From Bryum argenteum (Eukaryota > Streptophyta > Bryopsida > Bryales > Bryaceae): a DNA stretch of 64,000 bases. The position numbers and the translations under genes were made by a program. The stretch covers positions 6,923,001-6,987,000 of the forward strand of contig CM073325.1 of the NCBI GenBank assembly GCA_037043015.1, written 5' to 3'. Shown here in pieces: positions 21,433 through 32,423 of this stretch (the first letter of the stretch is position 1; each line of letters starts with the position of its first letter). The notes under the pieces are model-generated. The model was not told the DNA's origin. It searched no databases and was given only the letters and a program-made list of their open reading frames with translations.

Positions 21433-24400
21433 CTAACCCACAGAATTTTCGGTCATTTGTGGGGCATTCACCATTTCCTTCTCAACGAATCGCTCCAACA
21501 GCGATTGCAGCAACTTCTGGTCCAGAGGCTGTTCAAAGCATAACAAAGTTTGTCAGCTCATCTCTTATATGATGCACGTCAACATTGCTGAATGTTAATG
21601 AATGAAGAAATGTGCTCAGACTGAGAACACTCGCAACTTCCCGAACATGTGAAGATGTGGACGAATTTTCATCTTTCTGATGTTTAATTTGACCTCCCTT
21701 ACAGCATCCTACATGGTACGTTAAATCAACAAGCAGCTTTTTTGGTTGAAAATGGACCTACTAACCTTGGTGATATAATCATCCATGCCTGAACTGAAAC
21801 ACTCAGCATGAGTGCCCTTCATGGCGTCTGCTGTCACAGCTACAATAGGCAGACGATTATGCCGGCACCATGTTACGTTTGTATTTCGGCAGATATCGCA
21901 ATTTTGAACCTCCCAGTTCCGGATCTGACGTGTTGCTTCCCAACCATCCATCTGTCAAGACCGCACATATGTTTTAACCCTTAAAAGTCCCTTGGGGATA
22001 GTATGTACGCTGTCGTATAATTAGGATTTGCTACCAACAAGAAACTCTAAACTGGAATCGTAATAGCTCACTAGAACCGCATGAATTCAAATGTAACTTC
22101 TTCTTTGAACTCAAACCCATTAAAGGTGTGCATTCACTCCTAATACAACCAAAATACACTGTATTCTACTGGTCGCCACGGCACGCTCAGACCTTTAGGG
22201 GTTAACGACTGTACCAACAGTTCACTAGGACAAAATTTTATGTAACAGGTGCGAAAGTCAGTTCTGGTGAATCAATCAAAGTACCTCAGGCATCTGGATA
22301 TCCATCAACACAAGGTCCAACTTGGCATCCTCCTGCTGGTTTTTGACAGCAGCTACAGCTTGTGTGCCGCTGTTCACACATGACACGATTGCGCCGTATC
22401 TTTTTAGCATAGACATAGCCACTCTTTGGTTGACCATATTGTCATCCACCTGTAGTGCACATTAGAGAATTAGTACAGCGAGGGATGGTAGAAACCATTG
22501 AACCTCCCTCCATCTTTAAAAGAGCGTCTCTGACCACTTCGAAGCTCAAGCTCAAGCTGATGTGATGGTAGCGGAATGCGCAAAATAAAATTTAATAGTT
22601 GAAAAGAAATAGACTTACAATAAGGCACCTCTTTCCCTGCAGCAATTTGACGTTGTCTATAGGTTTCTTCTTAGGGGGTGCTCTGTGTAACACACCGATC
22701 GCTTCATGCAGCATAGAAGCCAGTGAGGGATACCGGAGTGGCTTGTTTAAGATATAGGATATTCCAGAATCTCTTAAATCGTTCTCAACTGATGCGGTTA
22801 GGCCTGGATAGGGTAGAGCCAGCACAGGCAAAGATTTCAGGTTGGGTGTATTGCGTATTGAGCTGACCAACCCATTTAATGACGAGCTCGGTAATAATCC
22901 TCTCAAATCCACCAAAACAGCTTGGATTGTAGGTCCTTCAGTCCTTCAAACAGAAAATGCACATGTCAACACTCTAATGTCTCACATGTCAAAGACTACT
23001 CTTATTGTAGTGAAGTAACGAATAATGACATACATCTCCGCTGTTCGTAGTTACCTGGATAAAAGCTCCAATGTGTACTGGACGGTTTCGGCTACCTCGA
23101 CATGCATACCCAAACACCGCAAGTAGCTGGCTGTCACTTCCTGCAGCATGTAGATGGTGAAACATCAATGCTATTTTCAAGGCGGTAGATATTACGTATC
23201 ACTGCAACCATGTCCATCGTCCACATCACCGTAGGAAAAGCTTAGGCTGGTAGAGACGGTACCTGTCGAACTAAGTCGGTATCCAGCACAACAATACGCT
23301 GTCCTTTCAGTGCTGTATCTACCATGAGAGGTTGTGTACAACATGGCTTGCTCCCTACGGATTCATCAGATAATCTGACAGGAAGTGTAAACTCAATAAC
23401 ACTTCCTTCGCCCGGTTTGCTCCTCACAGACAGGTTGCCATTCATTAACTTAATTAATTTCTGCAAAGTAGTTCCCAATGCTCTCGATCAGCACACATCA
23501 CATTCTTGGTACTGAGCTGTAAATACCTTGGGGTAACTGTTAACCAAAGAATGCAAAGTTCCAAAAAGTGGTCCAAGACATGACAGTGGAAAGTAGCAGA
23601 CAGAAGAAACTAGTATTATGCGAAGACATGAACTTACCTGACATATAGACAAGCCGATGCCAGTACCACCATACTCTCTTGTGGTGTTGCTATCGGCTTG
23701 GGAAAAAGGCTGGAACAGCCGATGCTCCAGATGGTAAGGGATACCATTTCCTGAATGTAATCGGAGATATTAGAAACTGAAAATATATCAAATGAAGGTA
23801 AGTGCTCATTGCAACGACAGCATGATGAAAGCGGGCTGCACCTGTATCTTCCATGGAAACTATAATGACGAAATGTGAAGGGGGCCTGCAGACCCTGCCT
23901 GATCTACTTTTCAAATTCCATTTCCTCCATAAATCAACCGTTTCCCTATTGTTCAACTCATTTCCTGACTGGATACTCAATCTAGGAGCAGTATTGCCTC
24001 TACTCAAGCTCGACCCATCAAATCCGGCGTCTTGTGAATGGTTTCCATTGGGAAGCACTTGCGAAAGCTGTACGTCTCCAGGAGCCGCATCTTTATGGTC
24101 AATGTTGATGGAAGTGTAATCTGGATTGGTATCTTGATTGGGGTCCATAATACGGATACACACGAGAATGCTGCCCTCCTTGGTAAACTATTGTAAAAAA
24201 AGGCAACGAAAAGCATGTAAATCCTGATAATTTGAAGCATGCGAAGTACTGCTCTAAGGTCGCCACTGCAGTTATAATTACATCTTCAGACTATCCTAAA
24301 CAATCAGACGAATCTCGACCTCCAAAACCGCAACTGGTCATGCAAATTGTTTCCCAAAAAAAATCGCTGGTCATTAAGCAGATCATAGTAGAGAGGGAAA

Positions 24401-27400
24401 AGGCAGCGTACCTTTAAGGCATTGCCAACAAGATTCCCAAGAATCTGCACCAAAAAATATATGAGTATGGGCTTCGAACATGAGAAGATAGTTAGTTCGT
24501 TCAAGAATAAAGCTAAGTTGCTCATAGCTAACAAAAGCATTTCTTGATCCCCTCTGATTATGCTTAAATCCCTCCTACAACCTGAACTCGAGCTCCAAAA
24601 CGCCTTAAAGGAGGTTCATAAAGAGAAGAAAAATACCTGACGAAATCTCCCAGGGTCTCCTACTATACAGGTTGGCACCGTGTCATGCACAAGCATCGTC
24701 ATCTCAATGGACTTCTGTTGAGCATTGTCATCAAATTGATAAAAAACATTGTCCACCTCCTTGCGGATATTGTAGGGCACAGACTCGAGTTCCATTCGGC
24801 CTGCCTCAATCTTGGACAAGTCCAAGACATCATTGATGAGAGCACTGCCATCACATCACGCACATGACGACGAGGAGTCTGATTAGGAAGCTGCATGCAT
24901 GCAGAAACTTGATAATCCACACCATTTGCAATCTTATGGCAATAGCTGGCCCACCAGATGCTTCAAAAGCAACGGTTTTACATGTCCATAAAGGTCCCTG
25001 AATTAGTTGTACTGAGGCCTTGCAGTTTACGCAGCTAGGCTGCCTAAAATTCCTCTAAATTGAGTGAAATCTCCACCAGTGTGATGACACTACTGGCTTT
25101 CACGTATCGCAAGAACGAGGTTCTGAAGAAGGTCTGACCACGTAACAAACTCTTAAAAGTTGGAAAGAAGGTGGCAAGAAGGTGACAAGGATGCGAGGCA
25201 CAAAAAACTTATTTATCTGGAAGCGGTAAGCCTGACCAACTCACGTAATGAGCATGAGGATGTAGCAGTGAATAGAAACGTACATAAGAGAGCTGCCGCT
25301 TGTTTGTGCGACCTTAACATACTCCAGTTGCTGAGCCGTCAAGTCTGTTCCCATGAGCAGATTGGTCATTCCTGAAAGTCGAGTAACTCAAATCAGTATA
25401 TCTCAACTACGACTTTGTCATAATAATAATAAAAGATATAACAGAAAAACTCCACCAAGCATCATTTTCCAGCACTACTTTGCTCTACCCTCAACAAACA
25501 ATTAGCAGCGAACCATCACAAAATAAGCATAGGAACATAATCTAACAGAAATTCGTAAAACGGGGTCATTAAAGAATCAACATCGTGGAAACAACCGAAC
25601 TGCTTGCATTCAACTCTGTAGTAAGAGCTAATAACGTTGCTAGTGAAAGACAACGTTGGCTTCTAAAGCTCGAAACCAGAAAGCAAAAGTCCACTTACCA
25701 ATTACTCCATTCATCGGGGTCCTGCAACACATCCCAGAAAGATCTGCTTAGTGGGATAATGAATGGCGCGAATCCACTAGGGCGCTGCCCGAACTAGAAC
25801 ATTTAACTACTGATTACCTAACTTGGTGGTACAAGTCCATTAGCTACTGTACCTCAGAGGTGCAACTCCTGCTACTTCGTAAATGAAAAGCAATCCAAAC
25901 CATTAATAAGTTTGACCGAAATGACTGGACATGTCCGAACGTAATGGCCCGGAATGTCTTCATATATCCGGATGATAGGATTGTTGGTCATTCCTGTTAG
26001 ACACCAAGCATTAACACCAGGTTGACGGTTCCATTTCTACGGGTGCCCATATTCTAAATTCAAAGAACCACTTTTCGGTCATGGCAATCGTTTCAAGTAC
26101 CTGATTTCGTGAGAGACCGTTGCCAAAAAATTGGACTTGGCCTTATCCGCAGCTTCGGCAGCCAACTTGGCAATCTTCAAGGCCTCATTCATCTTCTCCA
26201 TGAGATTCACGTCCTTCTCAATTGCTTGCATTCGTTTTAACACCAGATAGACGATGATGGAGAAGAAGATGACCACCACGGACATAAGTAGAGGCCATGC
26301 AACGACCGATCGCAGTGCCAACAACTTCAGATTATGCTTCGGAAGACACCTCACTTCAAACTGCTGCGTTCCGTATTCCCATTTGACAGCCGCTTTACTG
26401 ATCTCCGAAGACCGACGGGCGGGGTCAAACAGAGGTACGGCGCAACGAGAGGCTGTAGGGGAGCAATTGTAAGAAGAAAAGAGTCCTGAATTGGGGTTAA
26501 CGAGGAAGACGGCAACCACATCCATGTCGTCCACATCAGTAAACCTGCACAAAGGAAGAACAGCAACTTCACTAAACTACTATAACGATCATGCTGAGTG
26601 TTAAACACTCAACTCTCTAAAGACAACTAGCTCACTAAAATGAAACAAGCAAACACCGCAACTTCAGGAACATTATAACAATGATAGCAAGTTCCTGAGT
26701 CAGGACTACAACTCTAGAACCATGAACACTCACGAGTCATGGAGTTAAGTTTCAACTATTAATGAGTGCTAAAAGGATACTAAGATTCTCACTTAAACAA
26801 CAGTAAAAATCAGGAGCTGCTGAATTTAGTCAGAAGAATTGCTAGGGAGATTGCACAGGGTATACCCAGACTGACCTGGATAGGACACCTCGAAAGACAT
26901 CGGTGACGTTCAAGACAGTGCCGACATAACCGCGGCAAGCCTGCCGACGCTCCTCGACTCTGGAAAAGGAGGAAAAATCTTTCCCAGGACCATAGTAGCC
27001 AAGATAAGCAGCAATGCTCCATGAATTTGGCATGCGTACGACAGCAGAAAGAGTAAAAAGGCCTGTATCCCGAGCAGCATCGATGGCAGTACGGTACAAA
27101 GGATAGGCTCCAGCGTCTATGAACTGGTACTGCACATCGTCAGTCTGAAAAAGGATGGGCGAGTACTCGGTGTCGTTGTCAGGTCGGCGGATACGTTTGC
27201 CTTCGCCATTAACGTAGAGTATGCTGCTGTTCCACTTCTGCTCAAATGCCGCGCGCTCACTCGCCAGCACGCGTTGCTGCCACACCAGGGTCCGCACCGA
27301 GGAACGCAAGAACAACGTTCTCCGTGTGTAGGTCAGCCATTGCTGTCCATCCAGCGTCGGCACACTCGCTAAGAGCCCGACTATGACGAAGGACGCGTTC

Positions 27401-28115
27401 AAGTTGTTCTCCACTTGCGCTTTCAACACCTATAAACCCTAACTTAAATCAGTAACTCACACATGCTTGACCTTTCAACAATTTCTGAAAATCTCCACTC
27501 TTCTACCTTTCACACCACGTAATCTGACACACTTCGCAGTACCTCGAGTATGAAAATCTTCAGAAGAAAGATCTAGAGCTCTCAAATTGTACCATGAGAT
27601 TCTCGCAAAAACTCCTCCAAATAATCTTTCAGAAAGTGCTAAAACTGCACAAGATTTATTTCCAGATCACTATCACAACCCGGAGTAAAAACGGCAAGAC
27701 AAGATTCTAACTATACACTTCATTCTGAGAGTCATATGTCCGTAAATGATCTCAGAAGCTCGCTCAAACCTACTTCTGAGATGAAATCTTGCAAATTAAA
27801 CCTGTAGATGATTCAGTCGAGAAATTCAGTGCAAATTTTCGAAAAAAAATCACAAACCTCTTTGCGATTCTCGCACTTGAGCAAGAATTCATTCTCCATG
27901 AATTTGAGCGCGTCGCGCCACAGCACGGCGCCAACGCCGCAAGCCACAATCCAGCCAAGAATTACGACGAGAACGCGCACGGGGCCGTAGCGGAAGCACG
28001 CGGACGCGCGGCGGTGCCATGATTCGACCTTCCTGCGGTGCCGCTTCCATCCACCAGCCGCTGCTGCTGCTGGAGCTGGGGATGCAAGGGCGGCATCTCC
28101 CCCCGCCTCCTCCAT
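21433..28115 (-). CDS. CHASE-domain hybrid histidine kinase (cytokinin-receptor-like)
   Basis: Fifteen exons, high to low: 28115-27858, 27429-26876, 26544-26101, 25721-25699, 25371-25284, 24844-24637, 24444-24412, 24187-23842, 23750-23638, 23460-23263, 23140-23055, 22943-22619, 22449-22285, 21951-21766, 21528-21433; all phases agree, 1040 residues. Order: membrane segment about 45-66, CHASE ectodomain about 95-300, membrane segment about 351-373, dimerisation helix [16 protein letters not shown] with phospho-accepting His416, N box [12 protein letters not shown] boxes EDTGNGIP and [10 protein letters not shown], a degenerate receiver-like region, then a full receiver with VDDN, phospho-accepting Asp942 (VLMDIQMPE) and ITKP Lys1009. 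The kinase core and receiver should be active in a phosphorelay with HPt proteins. The CHASE domain is only loosely like that of AHK2/3/4, so a non-canonical subgroup is likely and cytokinin binding is uncertain. Confidence 0.93.
21978..22201. mobile_element. Small TTAA-flanked piggyBac-like element in a histidine-kinase intron (224 bp)
   Basis: TTAA at 21974-21977 and 22202-22205. The ends are CCCTTAAAAGTCC and ACCTTTAGGGG, like the larger elements. It sits in the intron between the two receiver exons (22285-22449 and 21766-21951). The interior is unrelated to the 973-bp family. Confidence 0.6.
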
Positions 28116-29183
28116 TTCCCTTGAAGCTCCGACTAACTGAGCGTCCCCATGGCCACCAATTGTTCAACGATCCCTTTCACTCTCGAATTCGTCTTCGTGA
28201 TTCATCATCTTCTTCAGTTGTTCACTCCACCGCGGATGCAAGTGATGGTTTCGAGCATGGCGGGTCGTTCACTGTAGCATGCTTCTTGCTAGTCCGTCGC
28301 CGTTGCATCCGGTTCCGGTAAGTCAACTCAGGCATGTGAGTGGATGGCAACTCTGATCACCATACGTTTTTCGATGACTTTTGGAGTATCTGGATGAACA
28401 GTGGATGATTTCGTTCGCTATTTCGGCATTTGAGGCGCTTTTGGTCTCGACTGCCGGTTCGTGGCGGCCGTGGAAAATAGAATAATGATATTTCTTAAGT
28501 ATTTTATATCGTGGAAGGTTCTCTTTTGGACATCTAACGTCAGACGATTGCCTTTTGTCTGTTGCCCACGATGTGATGGATGAATTCGGTGAAGAAAACC
28601 CAGAAATTTCTAGAGTTCCGGTAACTTCGGTAGGAGAATGGTCTCAAAATCTCTCTAATTTGCCCTCTTTCGATGTGATCATAGAGTTTAGTACTCCAGA
28701 AGTAAATTTCCAATCATCCTAATAGCCATGTCGTAAAATCAAGAAGCCCAAAATATTTTCAATTCAATTTTCCTAATATGGTCTAGATTTAGTTAAATAT
28801 GACATCTATTGTTTGTTTGTTTTGTTTTGTTTTGTTTTGGATATGACATTATGATCTCTGGCACTGTCGGTCAGATCAGGGCTCATGAGGTGCTAGTAGA
28901 AGCCAGTTTTTTCATAGAGTTCAAGAAAACAATTGAATTGCAGAAGGAGCGGACGGACCTCGACATATTGTATTTTCAAGTAATTTGGCCCCAATGCACC
29001 AAAAATTGACCTAACTTTAGATCTAGCAAATAAACAAGAGTGGCATGATGAAAGTATCTAAGTGGGTGTGGCAACGTAGCGGGGACATACTAGTCTTTTA
29101 TAAAAAGTAGCAAACTCTCATGCTAAAGACGCTTTGTACGGGAAGTCAACTTGTACACAGAACCGAAAAAGATCAAAAATCCT
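28116..29183. other. Upstream region of the histidine kinase and a dispersed repeat
   Basis: Probable promoter and 5' UTR of the kinase, directly after its start codon at 28115. A dispersed repeat occupies 28808-29040. No other gene seen. Confidence 0.45.
28808..29040. repeat. Dispersed repeat family R2, copy 1
   Basis: Starts with 'tttgttttgttttg' and contains 'gacattatgatctc', 'catgaggtg', 'atattg(t)attttcaagtaatt' and 'gacctaactttagatctagca'. The same order occurs at 50775-51035 and 51045-51295, and partly at about 43440-43555. Confidence 0.65.
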
Positions 29184-29187
29184 TTAA

Positions 29188-30144
29188 CCCCTAAACGTCC
29201 ATGGGGTATTTTTAGCCAAAAACTCATTCTCAAAAACAGTCATATAGATGAAAATAAAGATAAGCTATTCAGATCTCAACCGTACAAACTTGTAATAGAT
29301 CATGTGGACCAAAACTTGACTCATGGGACCTTATAGGTTGCGAGATCATAACATATTAGTACGCAAAACAGGCGACAAAATACCATCATTTCCACTTTGA
29401 AGTGAAAATACTACCAACATGAAATTTGCAATCAAAAAATGAGCAACTAGAAAGTTTTTCATCTTCATCTCAAAGACACTCTTGTACCAAAAAATTCATC
29501 AAAAAAAAATCTTGGCTCAAATACTAGCCTTGTGGTCGTGAAAACTGCCAAAAATTTTACAAAGGAAAAATAGTCCAAACTAGACCCCTCGCACTCAAAT
29601 CCATGCCTTTTCTTCAATATATCCTCGATTGGGTCAAGGTTTCTACCACTAAAAATAGAATATAATTAGAATCCATCCCAAAAAATAAATTCAAAATCTA
29701 ACGATGGATGAAGGAGATCTAGCTCTTCAAAAATCATCCATTTTTTCACTTTTTTCATCGTAGAACCATCATTGCCAAGCCAATACCAAAGTTATCTAGA
29801 TCAAAAAACTTCCAACTACAAAGTTATTGGGATGCATCTAAATATCAAACCTGTGAAAAAAATTCATGAAGAACTATTTTAGATTTCACATAATTGGCTT
29901 GCAATGGTAAAACATGCCAAATGTTTGAAAACCCAAATACGAAAGCTGCCTTCACTAAATCCATGCCATTTATTCATACTTTATTTTATGAGTCCGCAAT
30001 TTTTAGCACATAAACTAGACTTGATTTGTGACCTAACCCAGGTGATTTTGTCAAAAACGGAGTTTGGATGAAGAAGTTATGGCTCTTCAAAGTTTTTGCC
30101 CTTCATCCAAAATGTCGTTTTTCGACACTAGGGACGTTTAGGGG
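29188..30144. mobile_element. piggyBac-like non-autonomous element, copy B (957 bp)
   Basis: TTAA at 29184-29187 and 30145-30148. The terminal inverted repeats CCCCTAAACGTCC are identical to those of copy A. The interior is colinear with copy A over its full length with scattered point differences. Confidence 0.85.
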
Positions 30145-30659
30145 TTAAATGTGATTGGTTTGTGTCATATAGTTAAAAACACGAACCAATCGCGTTGAGA
30201 GAATTTTTGCCCTACATCAATGTCATTTACAACTTCACTCCCCACTTAAAACATCCATGAAATGTTTATGCCTAGAGGTTACTACACGAGCAGTGAACTA
30301 CTAATCATTCTTTGAACAAACACTTTGTTGATTTCTATATAGTGGCTAGTGCCATATGTTATCACCCAAAAGACTTTGATGAGCAATCGAGTCTAAGAAC
30401 TTCCTACTATAGTAGTTAAACAATGGTAATGGACACCACGCTGATATGGAGAACAAAACTAACAACCTCTGCCCAATTTCTGTCAAAATTTGAGTAGTTA
30501 AACAAAAACTTCTCATGGATCTTGATTAATCATTTCTTCACCTCTAAATTTGACAAAAAAAGTAAAATTAGAAATGTTCCTAGTCAACCTAAACAAATAT
30601 CTATTTTCCTATCTTTGGGGGCTTTATGCGAATAAAAGCCGCATGCATGAGTCAACCAC

Positions 30660-30985
30660 AACCCAAAAAAAGAAAAAAAGAAAAAAAGAAAAAAAACACC
30701 AAAACCTTGTAGGCCTTGCATGAATTAAATGCCTGTTCGACCTATCCTTGATGATATGCCCATGGGACATAACAACAATGACATAGGACTACTAACCCCT
30801 CTCAGAGTGGACACTATAACCAACCACAACGAACACCAGATGGGTGATCCAAGTTATCAAACCTCTAGGCCACTTCCACCCAATGGTTCACTTGAAGAAG
30901 TCAATTCAAAATTTATATAGTTGAGATCAATGGTTCCATGTCCAAAGCCCTTTGGGCCACTTGCACAAGGATCTTAGGTCATGGA
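30660..30985 (-). mobile_element. Truncated SINE with an A/G-rich tail
   Basis: Related to the full SINE at 44896-45250 ('cctgttcg - gatatgcccatgggacataac - gagtggacactataac - aaagccctttgggcc'). The tail side carries a poly(A/G) stretch at 30661-30702. The tRNA-like head is missing. Confidence 0.6.
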
Positions 30986-31138
30986 ATCACTTTTTAAGTT
31001 TGGCTATATTTCATATTTTTCATTTTTCTATATTCAAAGTATTTGATTAGAACATTTTTTCTATAGAAAAAACTAGGAAACCAACTCCATGTAACAAATT
31101 GACCTTTTATTCTTAGGGTTTTCATTTCTGAAGCATAA

Positions 31139-31239
31139 GATAGATAGATAAGAACTCCAATCTTCAATTGAAGATTGGCGTGAATACAGTGTCTGTTCGT
31201 AATGTCATTACCTCGATGGCCACAGGACAAAGAGGTAAT
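31139..31239 (-). mobile_element. Head-truncated SINE with an 11-bp target duplication
   Basis: CTGAAGCATAA occurs on both sides (31128-31138 and 31240-31250). Inside are a GATA-repeat tail followed by the tail-proximal part of the SINE ('ggcgtgaatacagtgtctg - gatggccacaggacaa'). The perfect flanking duplication shows an insertion of an already truncated copy. Confidence 0.8.
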
Positions 31240-31319
31240 CTGAAGCATAAAATATAACATAACATATCTCCACCAGCTCAACTATGCTTTAGAATATTGA
31301 CTTAAACTCCCCATGTAAG

Positions 31320-31912
31320 GCTTTTTCAATCTTGAAAAAAGGTGAATAAATGAATGATTTCTGAGGAGCTATATCTACTTTATCCACCGTTGGATTTTTA
31401 CTTTATTTTTTGGGATGGATTCCAATTAGAGTCTTGTTTCAGTGGTAAAAACCTTTGACAAAATCAAAGATATTTTGAAAATGAGGCATAGATTTGAGTG
31501 CAAAGGGTTGAGTTTTGGACTATTTTTATTTATAAACTTCTCGGCTGTTATCAGCATTGATTTGTTATGCGCAAAGAAATTTTCTCACGGATTTTTCTGG
31601 TTCATGGGTGTTATTGAGATGAAGGTAAACATCTTTGTAGTTGGCAATTTGTTTTAATTGCAATAAGTATATTGGTAGCGTTTGACTTCAAAGTGAAAAT
31701 GTTGAAAATTTGTGATATTTTTTGAGTACTAATACGTTATGTTCTTGCAATCTATGAGAACTCATGACCCAAAATTTGACCCACATGATGTAGAATATGT
31801 TTACTACAAAATTGTACGGTTGAGATTTGATTAAGCTACCTTAGTTTTCATTTACGACACTTTTCTTGAGAATGTGTTCAACTTTCTACCAATGAGTCAA
31901 ACCATTTAGGGG
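31320..31912. mobile_element. piggyBac-like element, copy C, half element in inverse orientation
   Basis: The right end is CATTTAGGGG with TTAA at 31913-31916. The interior matches, in reverse complement, the first half of copies A and B, from the 'atcatcc - gaggagct' block to the terminus. The other end is missing, cut next to SINE fragments. Confidence 0.7.
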
Positions 31913-31916
31913 TTAA

Positions 31917-32423
31917 GAAAGGACTCATTATATGAGAGGAATTACTGTTCTTGACCTTGCACTGCAAAACTTTTTGAACATGATCCGACAAATTGACCTA
32001 GTTTGAACCTCTTTGAAGTTAAAGAGTCCTATGAACGACTTGACTCTCCATGTAAAGCGACCCTTAAGTTACAACCCAACAAAAGAAAAAAACAAAATTA
32101 TGTTCAATGATAACGTACAAGCTCGAAGCCTACTACCGGTAGTGACGACGACAATGGGTGCACATACGAAACAGTAGACGAGGTCACTCTAGGGGAGGAA
32201 GCTGGATCTCGACGGAGAGGGACTTTCGCACCCACCTCCCGCGCTCCACGCCCCTGCTCACCATTCCAGATTCTCGTTCCCTTGCAAGCTCGCACTCACT
32301 TCGGTGGTGGGTTTCCGACATTGTCCACAGATCAAATTTAGGGTTTGGGCGAGGCGAATCGAGCTGCTATGAGGTTGTAGGCGAGAGAATCTAAGCTTGA
32401 TTGAGAGAGATCCGGATCGCACG
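31917..32423. other. Upstream region of the SCY1-like gene
   Basis: Probable promoter and 5' UTR of the gene starting at 32424. No TATA box or other specific site could be supported. Confidence 0.4.
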
